From SYLG01 sp965226945 (lineage in GTDB: Bacteria > Planctomycetota > Planctomycetia > Gemmatales > Gemmataceae), in NCBI GenBank assembly GCA_965226945.1, contig OZ245717.1:1736001-1800000 (forward strand): a stretch of 64,000 nt of DNA, given 5' to 3'. Both the position numbers and the translations under genes were made by a program. The notes below the pieces were generated by a model. The model did not search any database and was not told where the DNA came from. It saw only the letters and a list, made by a program, of their open reading frames with translations. Below, in pieces: positions 1-8,564 of the stretch. Positions within the stretch are counted from its first letter, which is position 1; each line of letters starts with the position of its first letter.

Positions 1-1626
1 GATGCGGCAACGGGGCAATCGCAAGGCAAACTACGCAATGCAGACGGATTCGGAGTCGCCCAGAACTTCCTTTGGAGCCCTGACGGCCAGTCGATCTATG
101 CCCTGCAGCGCTCTCAGACCGAGGTCTACGAGGTCGCCACGCGCAAACACAAAACCAATCTGACGGGGCACAAGGATAGCGCCACGGCAATCGCCTTCAC
201 CCCCGATCCGAATATCGTGCTCACCGGCGGCCTTGATCACACGATCAAGCTGTGGAATGTCAAGGAAGGCAAATCGACTCGTGAATGGAAGGGACACCAT
301 CACTACGTCACGTCGGTGGCGCTTATCGACAACGGCCGTACCCTGATCTCGGCAAGCGGCGACCATACGGTCAGGCGCTGGCCGTTCAGTCAAAACCCCG
401 GGATGGTCGATCGCCCTTCTCTTGATGACGGCGCGTCCCATCCATTTGCGATCGGGCAAGTCTCTCATGGGGAGAATGGGATTTTTCACTGGTCGCTGGC
501 CTTCAGCGCCGATGGGTCCCAGTCACTGGTATTCGACGAAACTCCGAGCCCGTTGAACACGCTTTTCGCGCTCATGAATCTCAGCGTCGCGACGCAGACA
601 CTGCGAATCGCGCTTATCGACACAAAAACTCAGGCAACGATCAAGCAGTTTCCCACAAAGTGGGAGTCGTCGGGGATCTCCCAGCGCGGGATGACGTTGG
701 CTTTCAGTCCCGACGAGCGCTTCGCTGCGGCCTGTTTCCACGATCAGCCAGCCATCCTCGACCTGCGTAGCGGCGAAGAGCATTTTCTTCCTCACGGTTC
801 CGGTTCGACCATGGCGTTCAGCCCCGACGGGAAAACGCTCGCCACCATTCATCGCATCCCAGAAATGCCGCACCATCCGGCCCAGCCGGTGAAGGGGATC
901 GCCCCTTACAGAAAATCACCGACTGCCGATGTTGCGCGCAATCCCGCGCCGGTTGCCGACGTGCCGCCGCCACCTATTCCGGCGCAACCACAGGGTCCTG
1001 GTGTTGCCGATTCTCTATCGAGCGAGACGATCGAGTTAGCCGCCAGTGGCACCGTCCATTTCTTTGATGTGGCAACGCGTAAAGAAACCGATTCCCTCCC
1101 GCTTGAGCCGTTTTCGGGAGAGGGGTTGTCCTATAGCCCCGACGGCCAATGGCTGGCGATTTGGGGGCGAGCTGCGCAAAACCTCGTGAGCTATGCCCCC
1201 AAGCATACGGCGCAAATTCGCTTGATCGATTTGAAGGCCCGGAAACTGGTGCACCGACTTGAGGGATCGGCCCTCAATCATCGCGACGCGACGTTCTCGC
1301 CCGACGGCAAGCTGATCACCGCCGCTTCCTGGGATGGGAATGTCTATGTCTGGGAAGCCGCCTCAGGTAAATTGGTTCACACCCTGCGCGGCCATCAGGG
1401 TTACGTCTGGAGTTCGTGCTTCACACCCAACGGCAAGCGCATCATCAGCAGCGGCAATGATGAACTCTTGAAAGTCTGGGATGTCGCCACGGGTGAAGAG
1501 ATCGTCAGCCTGATCAACGAGGGGGGTAACTTCCACCTGAGCTTTGACAAGAAGGGCTGCCTGGCCGGTGTGGGGGATTGTTGCCTGCGCAACTGGCTGA
1601 CAGCCGTAACAGTGACTCATCCATGA
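1..1626 (+). CDS. WD40 repeat protein, 5' end outside the window
   Basis: The reading frame is open from base 1, so the true start lies upstream; the GTG at 217 is only an internal codon inside a WD blade (GGLDHTIKLWNV). Clear WD40 signatures are GGLDHTIKLWNV, SGDHTVRRWPF, ASWDGNVYVWEAASGK and SGNDELLKVWDVATGE, interleaved with SPDGK/SPDE turns. A proline-rich linker (VADVPPPPIPAQPQGPG, about 960-1010) interrupts the propeller. WD40 proteins are scaffolds with no catalytic role of their own; planctomycetes have many, often fused to kinases or cytochrome c domains. Whether this one carries such an N-terminal domain cannot be seen. It is convergent with the cupin gene to its right. The WD40 family call is secure; the function is unknown. 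Confidence 0.9.
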   Translation, partial: DAATGQSQGKLRNADGFGVAQNFLWSPDGQSIYALQRSQTEVYEVATRKHKTNLTGHKDSATAIAFTPDPNIVLTGGLDHTIKLWNVKEGKSTREWKGHHHYVTSVALIDNGRTLISASGDHTVRRWPFSQNPGMVDRPSLDDGASHPFAIGQVSHGENGIFHWSLAFSADGSQSLVFDETPSPLNTLFALMNLSVATQTLRIALIDTKTQATIKQFPTKWESSGISQRGMTLAFSPDERFAAACFHDQPAILDLRSGEEHFLPHGSGSTMAFSPDGKTLATIHRIPEMPHHPAQPVKGIAPYRKSPTADVARNPAPVADVPPPPIPAQPQGPGVADSLSSETIELAASGTVHFFDVATRKETDSLPLEPFSGEGLSYSPDGQWLAIWGRAAQNLVSYAPKHTAQIRLIDLKARKLVHRLEGSALNHRDATFSPDGKLITAASWDGNVYVWEAASGKLVHTLRGHQGYVWSSCFTPNGKRIISSGNDELLKVWDVATGEEIVSLINEGGNFHLSFDKKGCLAGVGDCCLRNWLTAVTVTHP

Positions 1627-1688
1627 ATCTCTCGCCGTGCAAGCCAGTCTGACTCACGCAATGCCGGCGATCTAACTTGGCAATCGAT

Positions 1689-1720
1689 TGAGGGGCAACG
1701 GCATCAGCCGGTGCCCCTCA
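1689..1720. terminator. Bidirectional terminator-like hairpin between convergent genes
   Basis: An inverted repeat of 14 pairs with one internal mismatch (arm GAGGGGCAACGGC and its partner, loop ATCA) lies between the stop of the plus-strand WD40 gene (1626) and the stop of the minus-strand cupin (1771). There is no clear T-run on either side, so the terminator role is inferred from position and stem strength. Confidence 0.55.
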
Positions 1721-1770
1721 GGATTTAGGAAATCAGAAGGAATGGATTCCACCCACTTTGGCAATTGTTC

Positions 1771-2130
1771 TCAAAGGAATCGGACCGGTTTTTCCCAAAC
1801 GATCAGGACGACACAGCCATGATCGCTGTGGACTTCATGCCGGCTGCCTGGCGGGTTGATCGCCAGAGTTCCAGCAGGGTAATGGCCAAGATGGTCGTAC
1901 TCATCGCCATCGAGCGTGAGGACATGCTCATATCCGGTATGTTCGTGTAGCGGCGCAGAGGCGCCCGGTTGATAACGAAGCAAGGCGGCCTGGGGGCCAT
2001 CCGGGCCTGTTTTGTACAGCCATTGGATATCGATCCCCGGGTGAAACGGACCCCAGGTGTGCTCATCTTTCAACTGATGGGCCCGCTTGAGCAAGTCCGT
2101 CAGGACAATCTGGGGTTTGTGTTGCTCCAC
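1771..2130 (-). CDS. Cupin-domain protein (ChrR-like anti-sigma/sensor type)
   Basis: A 119-residue single cupin. The metal-binding first motif is visible as PLHEHTGYEHVLTLDGDEYD and the second as GSRHEVHSDHGC, a pattern close to the ChrR C-terminal cupin. I chose the GTG at 2130 because an AAGGAG Shine-Dalgarno lies 7 bases upstream (complement at 2138-2143); a longer open frame to 2217 adds 29 basic residues with no ribosome site. It is the last gene on the minus strand after the urea transporter, separated by about 100 bases. It may be a small metal-binding or sensing protein; no enzyme activity can be assigned. Confidence 0.75.
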   Translation of the reverse strand: MEQHKPQIVLTDLLKRAHQLKDEHTWGPFHPGIDIQWLYKTGPDGPQAALLRYQPGASAPLHEHTGYEHVLTLDGDEYDHLGHYPAGTLAINPPGSRHEVHSDHGCVVLIVWEKPVRFL

Positions 2131-2226
2131 CTGAAAACTCCTTGACCTGGTTTTCCGCCGTTTCATGAAACACAAAAGTTGGCGATCGGCGCTGCCACAC
2201 CAAGGCCGCGACTTCAAAACACCCCG

Positions 2227-3225
2227 CTAGATTTTCGCGCGGGTCGCCTCTTCAACAATGGGGACCTCAGTTGACGTTTTTTCCAACGGAGAATCGCGCC
2301 CTGGTTTCGCCGCACGGTTAGCTTTCCCAGAAGGACTCATCCCCATCGCGCTTTCCAAAAGGCCCAGGCCGAGCATTCCCCAAGTGGTTATTACAAACGG
2401 GGCCCCGAGAGGCTGCAGGCCGATCCGCACAAAAACGTCGATCAGCATCGTCGAGACGATCGCACCGAGCATCGGCAGCCGAAGCGACGGCCCGCAAAAC
2501 AAGTAAGTGGCCACGCTGCAAAGAACTCCGTTGAACCCGTAGTAACCGGTCTGGACGAGTGCGGCCGGATCGTGATTCAGGGTGGCGACCAGGGCACCCC
2601 AGGTCGATCCGATCACGGCGACAAGGGCGTGCCTCGGATTGCTGAGAACCAGGCCAACAAACTGCAAAACACCTGAAATCCAGTTGGCGCTGAACAGCGC
2701 GCTTCCCATTCCTTCGACAATGGCCAAGCCAAGGTGGAATTCACCTGGGGCTCCGGTTGCATGGTCGGCCATGGGTAGACCGCCCAGACGTGAAAGCCAT
2801 AACAGGACCCAGACCGTAACGATGTAAGGCGAGGCGAAAATCGGGAAGGGCGCCAGGTGAAGGGCGATTCGGGTTACAACCGCAGATAAAATGCATCCGA
2901 AAATCAGCAGCAGGAACATATTGAGGCCGGGCTGCAAATAGAAGGAAATCGCCAGGCCCGCGAGGCAGGGGCTGAAGCCATAGCGCCCCGCCTCAAGCAC
3001 GGCTCGATCCTCTCGCAAAAGGACGCCAACGAGAGGCCCAAGGATGGCGCCAATGAGCATCCCGACAAGTTGAATCCGTGAATGAACCGCCACGGCCAAC
3101 AAAAAGAAGAGACCAGACACGGCATTGCTTTGAAAGCAAAGATTGCCGCAACCCCGAAGCAAGACGATCAAAACATGCCAGGCATCGTGAACGGCATCGG
3201 TTGGTTGGTCCGGTGATCGAAGCAT
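2227..3225 (-). CDS. Urea transporter (UT family)
   Basis: A 332-residue polytopic membrane protein with the two-fold repeated layout of the UT/Yut family. The N-terminal signature (LLRGCGNLCFQSNAVSGLFF) matches the LRGxGQVxFQxNPxSG block, and the second half repeats it as ALFSANWISGVLQFVG. Repeated hydrophobic segments and the segments GFSPCLAGLAISFY and GFNGVLCSVATYLF correspond to the urea-pore repeats. It would mediate facilitated urea passage through the inner membrane. The first Met at 3225 directly precedes the conserved region and is taken as the start. Two isochorismatase-like amidohydrolases lie upstream on the same strand, separated by a strong hairpin (3299-3339), which suggests a nitrogen-scavenging context. 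No urease genes are in the window. Confidence 0.88.
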   Translation of the reverse strand: MLRSPDQPTDAVHDAWHVLIVLLRGCGNLCFQSNAVSGLFFLLAVAVHSRIQLVGMLIGAILGPLVGVLLREDRAVLEAGRYGFSPCLAGLAISFYLQPGLNMFLLLIFGCILSAVVTRIALHLAPFPIFASPYIVTVWVLLWLSRLGGLPMADHATGAPGEFHLGLAIVEGMGSALFSANWISGVLQFVGLVLSNPRHALVAVIGSTWGALVATLNHDPAALVQTGYYGFNGVLCSVATYLFCGPSLRLPMLGAIVSTMLIDVFVRIGLQPLGAPFVITTWGMLGLGLLESAMGMSPSGKANRAAKPGRDSPLEKTSTEVPIVEEATRAKI

Positions 3226-3298
3226 CTCTTATCCACGGGCTCAATCGCGAATGGAACGGGGAAAGGCCTTGGCCATCCCGGAAAGCAGAGGGAGTTGC

Positions 3299-3339
3299 CC
3301 GATCAGTGAGGCCCGGTTGAGCCGGGCCTCACTGATCGG
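3299..3339. terminator. Perfect 18-bp hairpin between amidohydrolase and urea transporter genes
   Basis: Bases 3299-3316 and 3322-3339 are perfect reverse complements, with a five-base loop TTGAG. On the minus strand it lies 18 bases after the stop of the amidohydrolase (3357) and about 75 bases before the urea transporter start (3225). No U-run follows, so it may be a Rho-independent-like terminator, an RNA processing/stability stem that lowers expression of the transporter, or both. Confidence 0.6.
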
Positions 3340-3356
3340 TTTGAAGAAGCATCGAC

Positions 3357-4028
3357 TCAGTCCAGCGATTTGAGCGCGGCCAGGACCTTGTCGGAGGTTG
3401 TTGCCCAACCGACGATCCCACCCTGGGCAATGATCATTTCAATGGCCGCTTTTTTGAAGGCGGGGAAATAGCTCTCGGTGCCATCTTCCACGAGCAGGCA
3501 ATCGTAACCGCGGTCGTTCGCCTCGCGCATGGTAGTCTGTACGCACACTTCGGTGGTGGCGCCCGTGAAAATCAGCTTGGCGATGCCGCGGCGCGAAAGG
3601 TATTCATGCAGGCCGGTCGCATAAAAGGCTCCCTTGCCCGCCTTGTTCATGAGGTACTCATCGGGCAGCGGCTTGAGTTCGGGGATGATGTCGGAACCCG
3701 GTTCCCCATCGATCAGGATCCGGCCCATGGGACCCTTGTCGCCGATCTTCAGCTTGAGATGGCCGCGCTCGCGTTTTGATGTGGGCAGATCCGATAGGTC
3801 AGGCTTGTGGCATTCTTTGGTGTGGATGATCGGTAGCCGATGTTCCCGGAATGCACGCTGAAGCTTCGCAATCACGGGGATGCAAGGGGCAATCAGGCTG
3901 ACATCGTTTCCAAGCGAGGCACCGAAACCGCCGGGCTTCGAAAAATCGGCTTGCATGTCAATGCACACGAGCGCGACATGGCCTGGATCGAAAACAAAAT
4001 CATACGGTTTCGCGGAAATCAAAGGCAT
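3357..4028 (-). CDS. Isochorismatase-family cysteine amidohydrolase, cytoplasmic copy
   Basis: A 223-residue enzyme of the isochorismatase-like cysteine hydrolase superfamily (biuret amidohydrolase/RutB/nicotinamidase group). The expected triad is visible: Asp24 in VCIDMQADF, Lys129 in NKAGKGAF and Cys162 in TTEVCVQTTMREAN, with the cis-peptide region GATTEVC. No signal peptide is present, so it should act in the cytoplasm. It is a near twin of the Tat-exported copy just upstream (4202-5002); the two match almost continuously from FDPGHVALV to the C-terminus apart from scattered substitutions. The neighbouring urea transporter makes a substrate that yields ammonia, urea or allophanate plausible, but substrate residues cannot be assigned from sequence alone. 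Confidence 0.88.
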   Translation of the reverse strand: MPLISAKPYDFVFDPGHVALVCIDMQADFSKPGGFGASLGNDVSLIAPCIPVIAKLQRAFREHRLPIIHTKECHKPDLSDLPTSKRERGHLKLKIGDKGPMGRILIDGEPGSDIIPELKPLPDEYLMNKAGKGAFYATGLHEYLSRRGIAKLIFTGATTEVCVQTTMREANDRGYDCLLVEDGTESYFPAFKKAAIEMIIAQGGIVGWATTSDKVLAALKSLD

Positions 4029-4115
4029 TGTGTTACTCTTTTGACAAAAGGCATGGGGAACTAAACTGAACCAGGGAATGAAAAAGAAGGACCATCAACA
4101 GGCATTTCTGAACAA

Positions 4116-4162
4116 GGGCAACCGAAATGACCTACCTACTTAATTCATGATTTCGGTTGTCC
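4116..4162. other. Inverted repeat between the two amidohydrolase paralogs
   Basis: Arms GGGCAACCGAAAT (4116-4128) and ATTTCGGTTGTCC (4150-4162) form a 13-bp stem with one G-U pair and a 21-base loop. It sits just after the stop of the exported amidohydrolase and about 90 bases before the start of the cytoplasmic one, on the minus strand. It could be a partial terminator or an operator; no T-run is visible. Confidence 0.45.
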
Positions 4163-4201
4163 TCAACCGCTAAATAGGCCCAATGGATTTGAATGAGACG
4201 A

Positions 4202-5002
4202 TCAGGGCAAGGCATCGATCGCGGCCAGAACTTTTTCAGAAGTAGATGCCCAGCCCACGATGCCACCTTGAGCAACGATCATCTCGATTGCCGCTTTTTT
4301 GAATTCGGGAAAATAGCTTTCGGTGCCATCTTCGACGAGCAGGCAATCGTAACCCCGATCGTTCGCCTCGCGCATGGAAGTCTGAACACAGACCTCGGTC
4401 GTCGCTCCGGTGAAAATCAACTGAGTGATCGCCCGGCGCTTGAGATACTCGTGCAGGCCGGTTGCGTAAAAAGCCCCTTTTCCCGGTTTGTTCAGCAGGT
4501 ATTCGTCGGGAAACGGTTTGAGTTCGGGGATGATATCGGACCCTATTTCCCCATCGATGAGTATGCGCCCCATTGGACCCTTATCGCCGATCTTCAACTT
4601 GAGATGTCCGCGCTCGCGTTTGGACGTGGGCAAATCCGACAGGTCGGGTCTATGGCATTCCTTGGTGTGGATGATCGGCAACCGGTGTTCGCGAAAGGCA
4701 CGCTGCAGTTTGGCGATCACCGGGATGCACGGGGCAATCAAACTGACATCGTTACCTAGCGACGCGCCGAAACCGCCGGGCTTGGAAAAATCGGCCTGCA
4801 TGTCGATGCACACGAGCGCGACATGGCCTGGATCGAGAATGAAATCGTAGGGTCTCGCCGCAATCAGCGGCCCCTCTCCCGCTGCCTTCGCGAAGAACTC
4901 CGCTGAGGCCGCGCGAGTTTCACCGGCGCCAAGTGCGCCCACGGCCATGCCGGCGGCCGCTGCCGTTGAACCAAGAAACTCCCGCCTGTCGAACCTCGAC
5001 AT
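4202..5002 (-). CDS. Isochorismatase-family cysteine amidohydrolase with Tat signal peptide
   Basis: A 266-residue paralog of the gene at 3357-4028, preceded by a twin-arginine signal (SRFDRREFLGSTAAAAGM, residues 2-19) and an alanine-rich h-region ending near ETRAASA. The catalytic triad is Asp67, Lys172 and Cys205. I chose the ATG at 5002 because a GAAAGGGG Shine-Dalgarno lies about 7 bases upstream and this start gives a textbook Tat signal; the frame is open to 5044 but the extra 14 residues look non-coding. The predicted location is the periplasm, after folding in the cytoplasm. The BBP2-like barrel gene lies upstream and the cytoplasmic copy and urea transporter downstream, all on one strand. 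The pairing suggests the same hydrolysis is done in two compartments. Confidence 0.87.
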   Translation of the reverse strand: MSRFDRREFLGSTAAAAGMAVGALGAGETRAASAEFFAKAAGEGPLIAARPYDFILDPGHVALVCIDMQADFSKPGGFGASLGNDVSLIAPCIPVIAKLQRAFREHRLPIIHTKECHRPDLSDLPTSKRERGHLKLKIGDKGPMGRILIDGEIGSDIIPELKPFPDEYLLNKPGKGAFYATGLHEYLKRRAITQLIFTGATTEVCVQTSMREANDRGYDCLLVEDGTESYFPEFKKAAIEMIVAQGGIVGWASTSEKVLAAIDALP

Positions 5003-5268
5003 GGGCAAGACCCCTTTCAAAAAACGACCGCTCTTCAAATGCAACGACGAGGCCGATGGCCAACGCCGGGACGCTAGATGGGAAAAAGTCGGGAATGAGC
5101 TGAGCCGGAAAATGCCGGATCATTTCAACCCTGACCGAATCGGAGAAAGGCTTCGCCCCATCCTGGAAGCATATTCCCTCCAGATCAAAAATCGACCTGA
5201 CACTCGATCCTTTTAGGAGTCGAATTCCGCACTCCATTCACGGTCGCTGGGAGAAGATCAGGCTAAAA

Positions 5269-6822
5269 TCAGAGCTGAATGAGGAAATTAGCCACGATTG
5301 AGATCTGGTTTTGTTTATCTCTCTGAGCCCCGTAGGCGGGGTTCGTGGCATGGTCATAACGGATCTCCGGCCGGAATTGTAACCAAGTATTGGGATGGTA
5401 GTTTGGCCCCACGGTCAAGGCAATGTAATGGGTGTTGGGGATGCCGTATCCGCCGGGGTAGCCCAAACCGTTGACATCGCGGAACCAGTCTACGCGCCAA
5501 TTGAGATCCCAATGATGAGTAAGGTGATAGCCGCAGTAAGTGTAAAGATCGTATGAGGATTGCTTGTAACCCGGAACGGGTGTGCCAAATAAGGGGGCGT
5601 AAGAGGTTACCGTTTGGAAATCGACGACCTGCCAGAATCGGTCGGACCAGTTGTGCAGGATCCCCAATTCGACCACGGTGGTATTTCCCGGGTTGTAGGG
5701 CGAGGTTGGCCCGGTCAATAGCGTGGTCCAGACCTTGGTTTTCTTGGCTTCTTCATCGAGCCAGTAAGTAAGGTTGGTGATGTAGTCGTTGGTGTAATTC
5801 TGAATGCTACTGAAGAAGACACCCCAGCCGCCGATTTCGATGCCGTTGTACCAAAACAGTTGCTTGTTGATGTGCCAGACGGCACTGACACCCGTGTAAC
5901 GGCCTTCTTCCATGACGAACCAGGCCATGTCGCTTGAGGCAAAGGGGCGTTGCCAGCTCAGTGTGCCGTAAGGGCCGAGGATCGTCGTTTGGCGGCCGGC
6001 CTTGATATCGATTCCCCCTTCGGTCAAGACGGGCAAGTGAAAGACCAGGTTCAAGTCGGTGAATTGCGCCCAGAAATGCCGGTCGGGTTCCCCGCCGCTT
6101 TGAAACCAGCCGCGCGTGGGGTTAATGAATGCCGCGTCGGAACCGCCGAAGAAAATCATGTTGAAGCCCCAGGACAAATTCTCCTCGTCGAGCGGTTTTT
6201 CCACCCACCAGCCGACTTCGCGCGCCAGAAACTCGTTGCCATAGGTGTTCATGACCGGAGCAACGAGGTTGAGTCCCTTGCCGGTTGACCGATAGGTGTA
6301 GTCCATTTCAGCCCAGCCAAAGACCTTGAGGTCTCCCGGAGCGGGCTCGCCGTCAAATAGCCATTTTTGCAACAAGCCGACCTTGTCGATCGGAGTGGGT
6401 CCGTAGGCAGCGCCTCCCGGCTGACTCAGGATCGTGTGACCGTGGCCTTGCATCTGATTGACGACGCGCCGCCGATCGATTGGTTCCTCAAGGCCAGTCG
6501 TGGCCGAATGGGAAGGCTGGGCGGGGGAAAGGTCGCTGCGATCGAATAAGCGAAATGGGAATGTCGAACCACGAGGAGCAGATGAGCCAGGAGTTTCTAC
6601 AGAAGGTCTTGGGGCCGAAGAATCGGGTTCCAAAGGTGTTGGGGCAGGCTTGTCCGCAGCTGGGGATGAAGGCCTGGAACCCGGCGTCCGGTGGGCGCTT
6701 TCTCCAGGATCAGCCGACTGGGCCAGGGCAGACTGGACCGTCAACGCAAACAAGGCCAAGCTCATACAGGGGAATAACCACCATTTGCGGGCTGGGCACC
6801 CAGGAAGAAAAGGAAATTTCAT
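5269..6822 (-). CDS. Outer-membrane beta-barrel protein, BBP2/porin-like
   Basis: A 517-residue protein with an N-terminal signal peptide (WWLFPCMSLALFALTVQSALAQ) followed by a low-complexity Pro/Ser/Ala-rich linker up to about residue 110. The rest alternates aromatic and polar residues in short amphipathic strands (GWAEMDYTYRSTGKG, IDIKAGRQTTILGPYG, YCGYHLTHHWDLNWRVDW) and ends ISIVANFLIQL, typical of an outer-membrane barrel. The GRQTTILGPYG/LSWQRPF motif matches the planctomycete BBP2 (putative beta-barrel porin-2) family. It probably lets small solutes cross the outer membrane. It heads the minus-strand run of amidohydrolases and urea transporter, so it could be the outer-membrane entry for their substrate; that link is inferred only from gene order. 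Confidence 0.8.
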   Translation of the reverse strand: MKFPFLPGCPARKWWLFPCMSLALFALTVQSALAQSADPGESAHRTPGSRPSSPAADKPAPTPLEPDSSAPRPSVETPGSSAPRGSTFPFRLFDRSDLSPAQPSHSATTGLEEPIDRRRVVNQMQGHGHTILSQPGGAAYGPTPIDKVGLLQKWLFDGEPAPGDLKVFGWAEMDYTYRSTGKGLNLVAPVMNTYGNEFLAREVGWWVEKPLDEENLSWGFNMIFFGGSDAAFINPTRGWFQSGGEPDRHFWAQFTDLNLVFHLPVLTEGGIDIKAGRQTTILGPYGTLSWQRPFASSDMAWFVMEEGRYTGVSAVWHINKQLFWYNGIEIGGWGVFFSSIQNYTNDYITNLTYWLDEEAKKTKVWTTLLTGPTSPYNPGNTTVVELGILHNWSDRFWQVVDFQTVTSYAPLFGTPVPGYKQSSYDLYTYCGYHLTHHWDLNWRVDWFRDVNGLGYPGGYGIPNTHYIALTVGPNYHPNTWLQFRPEIRYDHATNPAYGAQRDKQNQISIVANFLIQL

Positions 6823-7070
6823 AACCCATAGGCCCCAAGGTCCCTACCGCGCAAGGCAAGAGCCCCATTTCGGATCCATGACATGATGATTCTTGAATAA
6901 CTCGTACCATCGGCACAATCGGCAAATCAGATTCAGTCGATTCTTCAAATTTATGAGAAGTCGTTGATTCAATTTCTCCGCCAGGCAGACGGTATATGGG
7001 GTTCCACGGAGAGCTCCGGAGGGCGCGAAGAAAGACAGCGACCAAGGTGGGGAGGACCGATTAGGGGCTA

Positions 7071-8396
7071 TTAGCGATCGGGCTTGGGCGCCTTCCCCAC
7101 AAACTCAAGCGACTTTTCGATCAAGATCTCGCCGGTCATTTCCCCAAGCGAGGTCCGCGAGACATATTCGTACCGGGGAAAACTGTTGAAATCGACTTTG
7201 GTCAGAATGTAGCCGAAGGCCTCGTTGGTGAGGCCAAACAACAAATTATGTTTACCCTGCATTTTGCGCTTCAAATAGAAGCCGATGTTGGGCAAAGCTT
7301 CGCCTGGAATCGTCAGAATCTGGGCGTTGCCGATATTCACCAGGTTGATCTGGGCATTGATCGAATGGTCGTCATTGCGCGGGTATTTCAAAGGCGACTG
7401 GGTGATCACGGCCCACATGGCAGGCGATTCGACCGGGAATTTCACGCTGATGTCGCCACAGAAAATGCTGGGGTCATTTTGCAGCGGCGCCGCCTTGGCG
7501 ATGCGAAGCGCCTCGTCGGCCATCAACTGGCCGATGCGCACGCATTCCTCCCAGGCGCGAAAATCGTTCCAGTAGCCTTTGACCGGGTCGCGCGCTTCCT
7601 TGAGATCGCGATTGTCCGCAGTGACCATCCCGCCCTGGGCGCCATTCATGAACAGGGCCATGCCCCCGTTCTCTTTTTCGATCCGTTCGCACATGGGGCC
7701 GATCGCATCCGGGCTGAGGATACCGATGCTATTGCCCAGCACTTCGGGATGAATCGCGTAATTGACGAGCGTGGCGATCGGTTTGCCATCGGGTTTGAGA
7801 GCCTGAATGACGCTCATGCGCCGATCGTATAGATCGGGGGCGTAATAGTTGTAAGCAATCCTGCCCTTGGCTTCGTCGGTACCGATCTTAAGCGAAGCCG
7901 GTTCCAGGGAGTCGAGCGCCGCGTTGACCGCCTCGGCTGCCTTGGCGCAGACCATCTCCAGAAAAGGCAAGTTGGCGGTGTGCCCGCCCTTGCCGTCGGG
8001 AAAGGCATAAGCGTCGGGCGCACTGTGAGTGTGCGATGCGCCAATGAGAATGTTTTTGGCGGGGATGCGCGGCACGAGCGCCCGCACCCGGTCTCCGAGC
8101 ACCGAAGGAAATCCAATCAGGTCAACGCCCACGATCGCCACCGTCGTTTGGCCCTTTTGCAATACCATGGCGCGAGCCGAAAGATCGCCCCGTTTTTCCT
8201 TGGCAGGCTTGGGCGCGCCCATCCCGCCTGAGATCGGCAACAAGGGATCGGGGGTAATCACCCGCATCGCGGCGCCGACTTTGAGCGAACCCGGTGCGAC
8301 TTCAGGGCGGGTTTCCCTGCGGCTGGCGGCGACCGCTCCCAGGATCACGACCAGGGAAAAACAGGCCACAATCCACTTGCGAACGGGTTTCAACAT
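7071..8396 (-). CDS. Neutral/alkaline non-lysosomal ceramidase-type hydrolase
   Basis: A 441-residue secreted protein with signal peptide WIVACFSLVVILGAVAAS. It then shows the N-terminal ceramidase fold signatures: VGAAMRVITP near the start, MVLQKGQTTVAIVGVDLIG, and the zinc-ligand motif LIGASHTHSAPDAY. Further motifs are VNYAIHPEVLG (second His) and FMNGAQGGM (the conserved NGA-GG loop). The family is a zinc-dependent amidase active on ceramide-like N-acyl amides; planctomycete genomes have many of unknown substrate. It is shorter than eukaryotic ceramidases because the C-terminal immunoglobulin-like domain is missing. It is divergent from the PSD1 gene, with a 168-base shared upstream region. 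Confidence 0.85.
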   Translation of the reverse strand: MLKPVRKWIVACFSLVVILGAVAASRRETRPEVAPGSLKVGAAMRVITPDPLLPISGGMGAPKPAKEKRGDLSARAMVLQKGQTTVAIVGVDLIGFPSVLGDRVRALVPRIPAKNILIGASHTHSAPDAYAFPDGKGGHTANLPFLEMVCAKAAEAVNAALDSLEPASLKIGTDEAKGRIAYNYYAPDLYDRRMSVIQALKPDGKPIATLVNYAIHPEVLGNSIGILSPDAIGPMCERIEKENGGMALFMNGAQGGMVTADNRDLKEARDPVKGYWNDFRAWEECVRIGQLMADEALRIAKAAPLQNDPSIFCGDISVKFPVESPAMWAVITQSPLKYPRNDDHSINAQINLVNIGNAQILTIPGEALPNIGFYLKRKMQGKHNLLFGLTNEAFGYILTKVDFNSFPRYEYVSRTSLGEMTGEILIEKSLEFVGKAPKPDR

Positions 8397-8564
8397 GATG
8401 GGATTTCTCGGGGAGAGACTTGCTTATTGCTCTCAATCTAATTTCCGGCGCGGGAGCTGCAAGGAGCGGCTGAGATTCCGCGGCCGCCCTGACTGCGATT
8501 GGCAAAACAAAATTCTCTCAGGAAAAGCAGACTGCCCGCCTCGACAAAGTAAACTGAACTCATC

